DNA of 19,891 bases from DAIRET01 sp036795455 (GTDB lineage Bacteria; Bacteroidota; Ignavibacteria; Ignavibacteriales; Ignavibacteriaceae), in assembly GCA_036795455.1 (NCBI GenBank), contig DAIRET010000035.1, positions 1 to 19,891 on the forward strand, given 5' to 3'. The position numbers and the translations under genes are program-made. Numbering within the stretch: position 1 is the first letter of the stretch; each line of letters starts with the position of its first letter. The notes below the pieces were generated by a model. That model worked only from the letters and a program-made list of their open reading frames with translations. It was not told the DNA's origin and did no database searches. Shown here one piece after another: positions 8,870-16,889 of this stretch.

Positions 8870-10090
8870 TTATTTGCATTCAAAACGTCTGTTCCCTTCA
8901 AGAATAATTATAAAAATAATAGGTAGAACAATAATAAGATATTTTTCCCATACCTGATAAGAAAACGGCATTATCAAAAGAAAACATAGGTATGCAATTT
9001 CAGTGAATAGATTATAATCAATTTCTTTGTTTGAGAATCGATCATATAAATTCATAGATATGCACCACAATAAACCCAACCCCAAAACGAAGAAAAAGTA
9101 AAAAATAATATGTTCAATTGTGTATGAAATGGTAAATGTTTTTAGAGATCGGTGAAAAAGTCCAACAGTATCGTGCATGGTCATTTCAACTGTTACAGTT
9201 GAAGGTTCAACAGGAAAAATGAAATAAACTACTCCTGCGATTGCTACAATTAATAATATTTTAAAACTAAACAAGTATTTGAAACGAAAGATCATTATCG
9301 GGAAGGAATATACCACGCTCATCAAAAGATAAGTAGTTAAATTATTCAAGTTAAAATGCATGCCGTTTTGACCTACCCAGTAATCCAAACCGGATTGGGG
9401 AGCTAAGCCCTTCCAAACTATGAATAATACTAAAAGCGGTATCATAGATAAAGCAATCGAAAGAGTATTAATCAAAATTTTCTTTTCTCTCTTAGTAAAG
9501 AAAACAACAATGTAATAAAGTATTCCCGCTGTAAGGATGAAAATGGCATATTGCCTACAAAGTAATGCTGCCGATGCTGAGAAGAAGAGTAACAATGTTA
9601 GGTCTCTATAAACTGCTATACAAAACAGTATTACAAAAAGCAATGTTAGCATATCCGTGAAAACAAACACGTTGAAACCTATTATGTATGGATTTAGTAA
9701 GAAAAAGAACAAAACAGGTATTATGTAGTTCTTCCTCTGAAAAGTCCGAAAAAACAAATAGTGTAAAACTAAAAAGGTTAAAAAAGCTATGATTAGTGAG
9801 AAAATCCGTAGATTCTGCACTTCGAACCCAAATATTTTTCCCCAGATTGCATAAATAATAAATACCAATGGTGGGGCGACCTCTTTATAGTCCTTAACCT
9901 TGTGTAGATCGAAATCTGAAAAATATCTGATAGTTTCAATAAAATGTCGTTCATCTCCATGAACTTTACTGTCTAAAGGTATAAATGTTACAATTATTAG
10001 CTGATAAAGAACAATTATTATCGTAAAAGTAATAAGTGAATATTTGTAACTACTTAAATAGATGCCGATTTTATTAATGTCAAACTTCAC
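8870..10090 (-). CDS. GT-C fold membrane glycosyltransferase, ALG10-like motifs
   Basis: The 406-residue protein has about 10 hydrophobic helices. A first extracytoplasmic loop carries the acidic pair D46-E47 (VHGDERHFIETIRYF), as expected for GT-C enzymes that use polyprenyl-phosphate sugars. Further features recall the DIE2/ALG10 glucosyltransferase family: APPLVFIIY after the first loop (about 72-80), LRIFS (about 94-98), VFTD followed by a helix (143-146), and CRQYAIF (178-184), which resembles the eukaryotic RQTN motif. This family link is from motif memory and not a search. A generic ArnT/PMT-like GT39 or GT83 membrane glycosyltransferase remains possible. The frame opens with GTG at 10088-10090; no in-frame ATG precedes the upstream stop and no Shine-Dalgarno is visible. 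It is separated from the T9SS gene by a terminator, so it has its own promoter. Confidence 0.7.
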   Translation of the reverse strand: MKFDINKIGIYLSSYKYSLITFTIIIVLYQLIIVTFIPLDSKVHGDERHFIETIRYFSDFDLHKVKDYKEVAPPLVFIIYAIWGKIFGFEVQNLRIFSLIIAFLTFLVLHYLFFRTFQRKNYIIPVLFFFLLNPYIIGFNVFVFTDMLTLLFVILFCIAVYRDLTLLLFFSASAALLCRQYAIFILTAGILYYIVVFFTKREKKILINTLSIALSMIPLLVLFIVWKGLAPQSGLDYWVGQNGMHFNLNNLTTYLLMSVVYSFPIMIFRFKYLFSFKILLIVAIAGVVYFIFPVEPSTVTVEMTMHDTVGLFHRSLKTFTISYTIEHIIFYFFFVLGLGLLWCISMNLYDRFSNKEIDYNLFTEIAYLCFLLIMPFSYQVWEKYLIIVLPIIFIIILEGNRRFECK

Positions 10091-10135
10091 AAAAAAATTG
10101 AAATAGTATTTTAGTTAGTAAAGATAAGAATTTTT

Positions 10136-10163
10136 AATTAAAAGGCTTCCTTTTCAGGAAGCC
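10136..10163 (-). terminator. Intrinsic terminator of the TonB receptor / T9SS protein operon
   Basis: On the minus strand a perfect 7-bp stem GGCTTCC / GGAAGCC (10157-10163 and 10144-10150) with a 6-base loop is followed by TTTTAATT. It lies 37 bases past the stop of the T9SS cargo gene, the expected place for a rho-independent terminator. In the plus direction the T-run is poor, so it probably works on the minus strand only. Confidence 0.85.
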
Positions 10164-10199
10164 CTTTGTCGAAGGAGAGGAGTAGAGAGCATCTTTCCT

Positions 10200-11798
10200 T
10201 TATTTCAATAGACTCATTTTTCGTGTAAATGAATTTGATCCGGTTTCAAGCCTATAAGTATATATTCCGCTTGCGAGAGATGATGCATCCCAGTTTGCTT
10301 CATAAGTTCCTGCATTCCGAAATTCATTTATTAATGCTGCTACTTCCTGTCCTAATAAATTATACACAGTCAATTTCACATTTCCTGCTTCAGGAATTGT
10401 AAACCTTATAGTGGTAGTAGGGTTGAAAGGATTCGGGTAATTTTGTTTTAGTTCAAAAGTAGTAAGAATTCCATTCTCATTCTCAACTGAAGTAGTTGGA
10501 TAACCGATCGGGTTCCAGTTCGTCCAACCTGCTGTCCAATCAACTGAACCGAAAGCACCAACAAAAGTTGCTGCCTGGTCAAAGAAACCATCATTGGGTG
10601 GAGTAGCTGCACCACTTAGTGCAGGTGAACCTGCTACAGGACGAAAATCGGGGCTTGAAAAACTGAAAGGATTTGTCAGCATTACTTCTGTATTCGAATC
10701 AAAAACTCTTCCACCGCTATTTGCAAACAAGGTACCGATGTTAAGATTTGCTCCACTTGCACTAACAGTATCAAGGTTCTTGTTTACATTTGAGCCGCTT
10801 ACTATTGAGTTCTTTATATAATTTGTTCCGTTAATTGCACCGTTAATAGTTTTGGAACCATCAAGCAAAACTCCTGTAGGCCATCCCATTACAATTGTGT
10901 TATGGATTTTATTCTGCGAATTTCTTCTTAGATGCATTCCTCTTCTATAGAGTGAGTTAATAACAGTTGTTGAAGTTTGTTTCGGACCTACCATAGTAAC
11001 ATTATACCAGGTGGGAGAAGTTAAAGGTGAATTATCCGAACCTGTGCCGTCGTTATCCGATTCAAATCCGTTTGATGAAGATTGATCGGCTATTTCAGGA
11101 TCGCGAAGCGAAACAAGATATTGTAGTTTTCCCGAATATCCGAAATCGGTATCGAAATCATCATCCCAACCTCTATTAGCAACTAAATACTTTGCATTAA
11201 CGTTACCGCCGAACCACTCAAAAGAATCATCACCGCAGAAACTTACCTGCACGTATTCAATAATTGTGTTGCTTCCAACACCACCCATAGTTAACCCGTT
11301 AATTTCATTGTTTAATGAAAACGGAATTCCCGAATACTCAATTCGTACAAAACGGATTATCCCGCTGTTGTCCTCAGGGTTATTTCCACCATACGAATCA
11401 CCCGGTCCTTCAATTGAAGCTGTACCACCGGGAACATTGATGGGTGCATTGCCGAGAACAATTATTCCACCCCAGTCGCCGTATGTGGGAGTTCTGTTTG
11501 AGCCTTGTTTAGCAAACTCCGATGTGAATACGATTGGCTGATTTACAGTTCCGTCTGCTATTAATGTTCCACCCGGTTTTACAATCAATGTACCTTGAGA
11601 TGAATTTTCACCGAAAATAATAGTTCCAGGTTCAATCGTTAAAGTTGCTCCAGGTTGTATGCGAACAAAGCCTCTCAATAAATAAGAATTATTATTTGTC
11701 AAGACTCTGTTTGTTGTTATGTCTCCTTCAACTATTTCCTGTGCAAAAGCAGGAAAAGTGAAAAGAATCATTAAAAAAGTGAAAAGAAGTTTTTTCAT
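10200..11798 (-). CDS. Secreted beta-helix-like surface protein with T9SS type A sorting domain
   Basis: The product is 532 residues from the ATG at 11796-11798. The frame stays open to 11834, but the longer version overlaps the receptor gene and lacks a signal peptide at its start, whereas the chosen ATG has AAGGA just upstream and encodes KKLLFTFLMILFTFPAFA-Q. The mature part is rich in Gly, Asn, Val, Ile and Thr with a beta-helix look (RIQPGATLTIEPGTIIFG, LIVKPGGTLIADG, GDWGGIIVLGNAPIN). It contains acidic clusters likely to bind metal (FCGDDSFEWFGG at about 188-199, WDDDFDTDFG at 211-220, SDNDGTGSDN at 247-256). From about 453 the 80-residue tail NYPNPFNP...GQEV...FTRKMSLLK is a T9SS sorting domain, so the protein should be exported and anchored or released at the cell surface. 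It follows the TonB receptor by 19 bp. The family is frequent beside TonB receptors in Bacteroidota, but its ligand is unknown to me. Confidence 0.9.
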   Translation of the reverse strand: MKKLLFTFLMILFTFPAFAQEIVEGDITTNRVLTNNNSYLLRGFVRIQPGATLTIEPGTIIFGENSSQGTLIVKPGGTLIADGTVNQPIVFTSEFAKQGSNRTPTYGDWGGIIVLGNAPINVPGGTASIEGPGDSYGGNNPEDNSGIIRFVRIEYSGIPFSLNNEINGLTMGGVGSNTIIEYVQVSFCGDDSFEWFGGNVNAKYLVANRGWDDDFDTDFGYSGKLQYLVSLRDPEIADQSSSNGFESDNDGTGSDNSPLTSPTWYNVTMVGPKQTSTTVINSLYRRGMHLRRNSQNKIHNTIVMGWPTGVLLDGSKTINGAINGTNYIKNSIVSGSNVNKNLDTVSASGANLNIGTLFANSGGRVFDSNTEVMLTNPFSFSSPDFRPVAGSPALSGAATPPNDGFFDQAATFVGAFGSVDWTAGWTNWNPIGYPTTSVENENGILTTFELKQNYPNPFNPTTTIRFTIPEAGNVKLTVYNLLGQEVAALINEFRNAGTYEANWDASSLASGIYTYRLETGSNSFTRKMSLLK

Positions 11799-11817
11799 TT
11801 TGTTTCCTTTTTTTTGT

Positions 11818-14580
11818 TTATAGTTGATATCCAATGTTTAATGAAATTCCTGCGTTGAGATAAACAATCTCGTAATCTTTGTCGCCGTATGGTGTTCTTT
11901 GTATTGCTTTCTTTTCTTCCTGAAGTAAATCTCTGATTAATAACCGGATTGAGAATTTTTCGAAAACCTTTTGGCTAACAGAAAAGTCGACTTGATTTCT
12001 CGGCAGTACAATAACATCGCCGAGGTTACCGAATCCTACTTTAGCGATTCTATGCCCGATCTTATTGAACGTTAGCGAAACCGAAGTACCGCTTGATGAA
12101 TTGTTATAATAAATACCCATATTTATTATATAATCTGCCTGTCCCTGAAGCGGGCGGGATGCTTCCTGGAAACCTGCGCTTGCAATATTTATTCTTGAAC
12201 GAATTATTGAAGCGTTTCCAACGAGTGAAAACTGCTCAAACCATGAACTTAAAAATGAAAGTGATTTTCTTATTTCAAGTTCCAAACCGAAATTTTCCGC
12301 TGAAGATGCATTTTGATATGAACGAATAGGGTCCAGGTTTGATGCAGGCAAAAAGACCTGTTCAATCGGGGCAATGAATTTTTTATAGTAAAGGCTTAAG
12401 GCAACCAGTTCGCCAGCAGTAGGGTAGTATTCATACCTAAAATCATAATTGTTGATCAATGTTCTCGAAAGACTGTCGTTCCCTTGAACTAATTCGTTAT
12501 CCATAAAATCGTAATAACTGAATGGAGCAAGTTCACGGAAATCCGGTCTTGCTAAAGTTGTACTATACGCCACACGTATATTCATATTTTGATTTAAGAT
12601 ATAAGTTAGATTAATACTTGGAAGCCAATCCGTGTATTCCCGCACGATATTAACTGGTTGGTTTGTCTGCGAAAATGAAGACATATTTTGTCTTGAAGAT
12701 TCAAAACGAATTCCGGTAACAACTTTAAGATTGTTGAACAGACTTAAATCGAACATTACAAATCCGGCAATAACATATTGAGATGATGAATAACTATCCG
12801 AAGGTTTTGTTATTTCTACTACTTCAATAAAGTTGTTAAGAAAGTTTTCGGGGATAAATATTTCTTCGATAGGACCTAATAGAACGCTGTCTTCTCTTAA
12901 GAAATTACCACCCGGAACATTTCTGAAGCCGAAAGACCTTGCATTGAAATCACGCTTTTTATCATCATAAAGAAAACCGAATTTAATAACTGGAATTTCT
13001 CCGATTTCCGAAAACTTGAGAGTATGCTGTGTTGAAAAGTTGAAATTTCTATCATCAAGGGAGCCGTAGAATCTTGTTACTTGAGATTGGTCTAATACAA
13101 ACCTGAGCGGTTGGTCGGCTTCATCAGTTGCTCTCGAATAGAGATAAGTTCTTGCATCCGGTTCTTCACGCCCTGCGCGGGAATACGAGAGAGTCCATTC
13201 TGTGTTTAATCCGCTTAACAATCCCAAATAGTGTTCACCTATCAGTTGATGGGATCTTAAAGTCCTTGATACAAAACGAAGCGACGTTCTGTTTCTTTCT
13301 TGAAGAAAACTAACGTAATTACCATTGTAAATAATAGTTTCATCATCCGAAGAAAGGTTGAATGTGTTCTTGAAACTGAGTTTATGGGCGGAACCGATTT
13401 TGTAACTTAGATTGAGTAAACCACCAAGAAAAACAGAATTGTTACTCGTTTTTCCGTCCAATAAGAAACGTGGACCTTCGTAATTGTAAGTAGCGCGTTT
13501 TACTTCTTTAAGGTCAAAATTATTGCTGTATGTGAAAGAAGAAACGTATCCAAGCATATCATCCCCAAGCGGGACTCTATCACCGAGAGCAACTCTGAAA
13601 CTTTGATTTAACGGGGAGCGCACCGGGTTTATACCCCACTTGTTGCTGAATGATTGTCCGATATTTCTTAATCCATCATCGGAAAAATTACCGCGGGTAA
13701 CCTTTTGTTCATTTATTATTTTAGGCAGAGAACGGGTTCCATCATCATAACCTAAAAAATCCCTTCCGCCACCGTTATAACTATTAAAACTGCCAAGATT
13801 GGAGCCGTTTGTATAGCTTGAGCCGTAACTGATGTCAAGTATAAATTTTTGCGGAAATTCAACTGTTTTTATTTGTACCAACCCCCCGGAAAAATCAGCA
13901 GGTTTATCAGGCGTTGATGTTTTTGCAGTAAGTACCTGTTCAATAATGCTTGCAGGAATCAGATCGTATGAAAAACTTCTCTTTTCAGGATCAGTGCTTG
14001 GTACTGTCGCTCCATTCAGCATTGTGTTATTGTATCTATCGCCGACTCCTCTAATGAAAGCATGTTTCCCATCGCTTATTGTTACACCGGTCATTTTTGC
14101 AAGGACATCGGTTCCATCGGAAGCATTATTCCTTTTTATAAGTTCGGCACTCATTCCGTCAACAATATTTATTGAGTTCCTCTGGATTTTCAATAAGGAA
14201 ACTTCCGAATCTTTTAATGCATCTGCAGTAACTACTACTTCATCCAATTCCGTAGTTGCCGGTATTAGAGAAATATTTATCCATGTCTCTTTGTCCGCTT
14301 CTACAGTAACATTATTAACAAAGATGGTTTGATATGATATGTAAGAAAAACGTAACTGGTATTTACCCGGTGCGAGGTTCCTGATTGAGTAGAAACCATC
14401 AAGATCAGTTGAAGCACCTGTTGCAGTACCTACAATCAGTACATTGGCTCCAACCAGCTCTTCGTTAGTTGATTTATCAATTACTTTGCCTAATATAATA
14501 CCTTTGCTTTGTGCCGGGTTATTTATTGCAAGTAATATGATCATAGCGATTATGAACTTAAATATTTTGAAAATTTGCAT
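11818..14580 (-). CDS. TonB-dependent outer-membrane receptor (CarboxypepD_reg-like N-terminus)
   Basis: The 920-residue protein starts with a signal peptide (about 1-25, ending PAQS). A carboxypeptidase-regulatory-like Ig-type domain follows (about 27-105: GKVIDKSTNEELVGANVLIVG...GFYSIRNLAPGKYQLRFSYISYQ). Next come a TonB-box-like ELDEVVVTAD (111-120), a plug domain (about 140-240, with FIRGVGDRYNNTMLNGATVPSTDP and GGLVQIKT) and a large beta-barrel ending EIVYLNAGISLNIGYQL. It should take up or bind a substrate at the outer membrane using TonB/ExbBD energy. The 'RGVGDRYNNTMLNG' plug version is found in receptors paired with the beta-helix-like cargo family encoded 19 bp downstream. AAGGAG at 14586-14591, 5 bases before ATG, is a strong ribosome binding site for this genome. 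An 11-bp-phased repeat array lies upstream. The substrate cannot be read from sequence. Confidence 0.93.
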   Translation of the reverse strand: MQIFKIFKFIIAMIILLAINNPAQSKGIILGKVIDKSTNEELVGANVLIVGTATGASTDLDGFYSIRNLAPGKYQLRFSYISYQTIFVNNVTVEADKETWINISLIPATTELDEVVVTADALKDSEVSLLKIQRNSINIVDGMSAELIKRNNASDGTDVLAKMTGVTISDGKHAFIRGVGDRYNNTMLNGATVPSTDPEKRSFSYDLIPASIIEQVLTAKTSTPDKPADFSGGLVQIKTVEFPQKFILDISYGSSYTNGSNLGSFNSYNGGGRDFLGYDDGTRSLPKIINEQKVTRGNFSDDGLRNIGQSFSNKWGINPVRSPLNQSFRVALGDRVPLGDDMLGYVSSFTYSNNFDLKEVKRATYNYEGPRFLLDGKTSNNSVFLGGLLNLSYKIGSAHKLSFKNTFNLSSDDETIIYNGNYVSFLQERNRTSLRFVSRTLRSHQLIGEHYLGLLSGLNTEWTLSYSRAGREEPDARTYLYSRATDEADQPLRFVLDQSQVTRFYGSLDDRNFNFSTQHTLKFSEIGEIPVIKFGFLYDDKKRDFNARSFGFRNVPGGNFLREDSVLLGPIEEIFIPENFLNNFIEVVEITKPSDSYSSSQYVIAGFVMFDLSLFNNLKVVTGIRFESSRQNMSSFSQTNQPVNIVREYTDWLPSINLTYILNQNMNIRVAYSTTLARPDFRELAPFSYYDFMDNELVQGNDSLSRTLINNYDFRYEYYPTAGELVALSLYYKKFIAPIEQVFLPASNLDPIRSYQNASSAENFGLELEIRKSLSFLSSWFEQFSLVGNASIIRSRINIASAGFQEASRPLQGQADYIINMGIYYNNSSSGTSVSLTFNKIGHRIAKVGFGNLGDVIVLPRNQVDFSVSQKVFEKFSIRLLIRDLLQEEKKAIQRTPYGDKDYEIVYLNAGISLNIGYQL

Positions 14581-14615
14581 TTTATCTCCTTGTAAAAAAA
14601 ATTTTCTTCGACGGT

Positions 14616-14624
14616 CAAAACTTA
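14616..14624 (-). promoter_or_regulatory. Candidate promoter -7 element of the receptor operon
   Basis: The minus-strand sequence TAAGTTTTG is close to the Bacteroidota TAnnTTTG element (one base of extra spacing, or one mismatch). It begins 10 bases downstream of the last 11-bp repeat unit and 36 bases before the ATG. That is the geometry expected when an OmpR-type activator array replaces the -35 region. No experiment supports it. Confidence 0.4.
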
Positions 14625-14628
14625 AACT

Positions 14629-14672
14629 CCCAGTATTAAGAGAGTGTTAATTCAGTATTAAGGGAATGTTAA
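14629..14672 (-). promoter_or_regulatory. Pho-box-like operator: four TTAAYA repeats at 11-bp pitch
   Basis: On the minus strand the hexamers TTAACA, TTAATA, TTAACA and TTAATA occupy 14667-14672, 14656-14661, 14645-14650 and 14634-14639, each exactly 11 bases apart with 5-base spacers. Seen another way, this is a 22-bp tandem duplication (14631-14652 and 14653-14674) with 20 of 22 identical positions. All four fit TT(A/C/T)A(C/T)A, the half-site consensus known for Bacillus subtilis PhoP, and the 11-bp pitch is shared with the E. coli PhoB pho box. The array faces the receptor gene and ends just before its candidate promoter, so activation of that operon by an OmpR/PhoB-family regulator is inferred. 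It also lies about 70 bp from the divergent potassium-channel gene. Confidence 0.7.
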
Positions 14673-14740
14673 TTTTATTTCGCTTAAAGTACCGGGAAGA
14701 GATTGTATTTATTAAGGAATAAAAGGGTGGAATTAATCGG

Positions 14741-16516
14741 ATGAAGTACGGAATGGATTTTTTCACTATTTTTGAAAGAAAAAAACTAAATAAAATGAAA
14801 TTCGTTACATCTCAATTAAGTTTCTTCTATCAGAACCGTGTAGCACGGCGGAACATAAAATACCTTGTAAAGTATTTATTGTCTTTATTCATGATGATTA
14901 TTGTTTACAGTATACTCTTCCATTATATATCCGATTGGGAAGGAATAGAGCATAGCTGGATTACAGGTTTTTACTGGACACTTACTGTGATGTCAACGCT
15001 CGGATTCGGAGATATTACATTTACAAGTGATCTCGGTAAAATATTTTCAATCATCGTGCTTTTATCGGGTGTAGTATTCCTTCTTGTAATTTTACCGTTT
15101 ACTTTTATCCAGTTTTTTTATGCACCATGGCTGCAGGCGCAGACCAACAGCAGAACGCCGAGAGAACTTCCTCAAGGAACAAAGAATCACGTTATTTTTA
15201 CTGCATTCAGCCCTATTGCAGAGAGTTTGATCGGGAAACTTCAACCGTACGGAATTGAATATGTAATTCTACAAGAAGATTCACAAAAGGCTATTGAACT
15301 TTATGATAACGGTTATAAAGTCGCTATCGGGAATCTTGACGACCCGCTTACTTACTCTAAAATGAGGGTTGAAGAATCTGCGCTGGTTGTCGTTAATTCA
15401 GTAGATGAAATTAATACTAATTCGATAGCAACTATTAGAGAGGTTACCGAAACTGTCCCGATCATTTCATTGGCTCATCATGAAGATTCGGTAGATATTC
15501 TAGAACTTGCCGGAAGTACTCTTGTGTATCATATTTCAAAACGTTTGGGGGAAGCAATGGCAAGAAGAACAATCGGGTTTGATGCAAGCGCGAACATTAT
15601 CGGGAAGTTTGATAACCTTTTTATTGCAGAAGCACTTGCTACCGGAACGCCGCTTGTGAACAAAACAGTTGCGGAATGTAAATTGAAAGAGACAACCGGT
15701 TTAACTATAATCGGTATTTGGGATAGGGGAGTGTTTATTAATGCCCGCCCTGAAACAATAATTCAAAATTCAAGCCTTATTGCATTAGCCGGAACCGAAG
15801 AACAGATGAATCTATATAATGAGTTGTTCTGTATTTACCATGCAAGCGATTTCCCTGTAATAATAATAGGCCGTGGTAGGGTCGGTACTGCAATCGCTAA
15901 ATCATTTGAATCAAAAGGTATTGATTACCGAATAGTTGATAAAAACCCGAATAATAATGATAGAAGTAGAACAATCGTAGGTAGCGCCTCGGATATATCG
16001 GTTCTTGAAAAGGCAGGTATAAGAAATGCACCTGCTGTTATTATTACTACCCATGATGATGCAACTAATATTTACCTCACAATTTATTGCCGCCGCTTAA
16101 GACCCGATATGCAGATAATAAGCCGGGCAAGTCTTGACAGAAATATCTCGACGTTAAACCGTGCTGGCAGCGATCTTGTTATTTCTTATGCTTCGCTCGG
16201 AGCTAATTACATATTGAATTATCTAACAAGAAAAGAAACGGTAATGATAGCGGAAGGATTGTTCATATTTGAATTAAAAACTCCTTCCATACTTTACGGG
16301 TTAAAACTGGCGGAGTCGAATGTGAGACAGGAAACCGGTTGCAGTGTTATTGCAGTTAAATCGGAGAAGGGGATTATTATTAACCCGGTAGGCGATTACA
16401 CACTTCAACCTGAAGACAACCTGATTCTAATCGGTTCATCGGAAGGAGAGAAGAAATTCTACGAACTCTTTATGAACTCAACTAGCGGGAATAACAGAAA
16501 AAACTCAAAAAAATAA
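14741..16516 (+). CDS. Potassium channel / TrkA-type protein with pore module and two RCK domains
   Basis: The 591-residue protein has a two-helix pore module: TM1 at about 38-63, pore helix and selectivity filter YWTLTVMSTLGFGD (78-91, TLGFGD in place of the usual TVGYGD) and TM2 at about 101-126. Two cytoplasmic RCK units follow. The first, from HVIFTAFSPIAESLI (150), lacks the GxGxxG dinucleotide loop. The second, VIIIGRGRVGTAIAKSF (373-389), keeps it and ends its beta-2 strand with an acidic residue (RIVD400). TrkA_C-like regions lie at about 285-365 and 500-580. The expected role is a ligand-gated K+ channel in the inner membrane, with the tandem RCKs forming a gating ring in a BK-like arrangement. 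GGGTGG lies 10 bases before the ATG at 14741. ATG codons at 14753 and 14795 are alternative starts, the last giving a 573-residue protein. It is divergent from the receptor operon. Confidence 0.88.
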   Translation: MKYGMDFFTIFERKKLNKMKFVTSQLSFFYQNRVARRNIKYLVKYLLSLFMMIIVYSILFHYISDWEGIEHSWITGFYWTLTVMSTLGFGDITFTSDLGKIFSIIVLLSGVVFLLVILPFTFIQFFYAPWLQAQTNSRTPRELPQGTKNHVIFTAFSPIAESLIGKLQPYGIEYVILQEDSQKAIELYDNGYKVAIGNLDDPLTYSKMRVEESALVVVNSVDEINTNSIATIREVTETVPIISLAHHEDSVDILELAGSTLVYHISKRLGEAMARRTIGFDASANIIGKFDNLFIAEALATGTPLVNKTVAECKLKETTGLTIIGIWDRGVFINARPETIIQNSSLIALAGTEEQMNLYNELFCIYHASDFPVIIIGRGRVGTAIAKSFESKGIDYRIVDKNPNNNDRSRTIVGSASDISVLEKAGIRNAPAVIITTHDDATNIYLTIYCRRLRPDMQIISRASLDRNISTLNRAGSDLVISYASLGANYILNYLTRKETVMIAEGLFIFELKTPSILYGLKLAESNVRQETGCSVIAVKSEKGIIINPVGDYTLQPEDNLILIGSSEGEKKFYELFMNSTSGNNRKNSKK

Positions 16517-16588
16517 TTAGGAAGTGATTCGGTACTTAAATAATTTTGAATCGTTTTTTAGAAAGTTTTCTGTTGTAGAAAGTTATTT

Positions 16589-16801
16589 ATGTCTTTAATA
16601 TATAATACATGGCTTCCGTTTATCTACCTTTATGGGGTAGGGGGGATTTTTTTCCTAACAGGGATAGTTGTTATTCGTAAATCGAAATCAATTAACTTGA
16701 ATAATAAAAGAGACCGTTACTGGTTAAAAGTTATGTACTTTGGTTTCTTCTATTTTATGGTTATTCATGCTGTCTGGATTTTGATAGCTCTTTACACTTG
16801 A
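16589..16801 (+). CDS. Small two-helix membrane protein, function unknown
   Basis: The frame encodes 70 residues: MSLIYNTWLPFIYLYGVGG then a first hydrophobic helix (about 7-29), a basic linker (RKSKSINLNNKRDRYW) and a second helix (about 46-69: LKVMYFGFFYFMVIHAVWILIALY). The helix-basic loop-helix pattern, the high Trp/Tyr/Phe content and the position 72 bp after the potassium-channel gene on the same strand make it look like a real small inner-membrane protein. The positive-inside rule would put the linker in the cytoplasm and both ends outside. There is no obvious Shine-Dalgarno before the ATG, and I do not recognise the family. It could be an accessory subunit of the channel, an unrelated small transporter partner, or a chance frame. 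Confidence 0.6.
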   Translation: MSLIYNTWLPFIYLYGVGGIFFLTGIVVIRKSKSINLNNKRDRYWLKVMYFGFFYFMVIHAVWILIALYT

Positions 16802-16889
16802 GCAATTAAAACATCTATTAAAAAGCAAGAAACAAAAGACAAAGAATAAATAATTGCGAAATCCCAAGTTCTGATACCAAGCGGATAAA

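Noticed and set aside
11799..11834. Longer N-terminus (12 extra residues) for the T9SS cargo
   Set aside because: It would overlap the end of the receptor gene and place a polar stretch before the signal peptide. The ATG at 11798 has a Shine-Dalgarno and directly precedes the signal sequence.
13832..14332. A 166-codon open frame on the plus strand
   Set aside because: It lies entirely antisense to the plug and N-terminal domains of the TonB receptor, whose reading frame has clear family motifs. The antisense product has no recognisable domain or good start context.
14631..14674. The 22-bp tandem duplication as a simple slippage product with no role
   Set aside because: Each 22-bp copy already contains two half-sites at 11-bp pitch that match a known regulator consensus, and the array sits at promoter distance, so a regulatory reading is preferred; duplication may still be how it arose.
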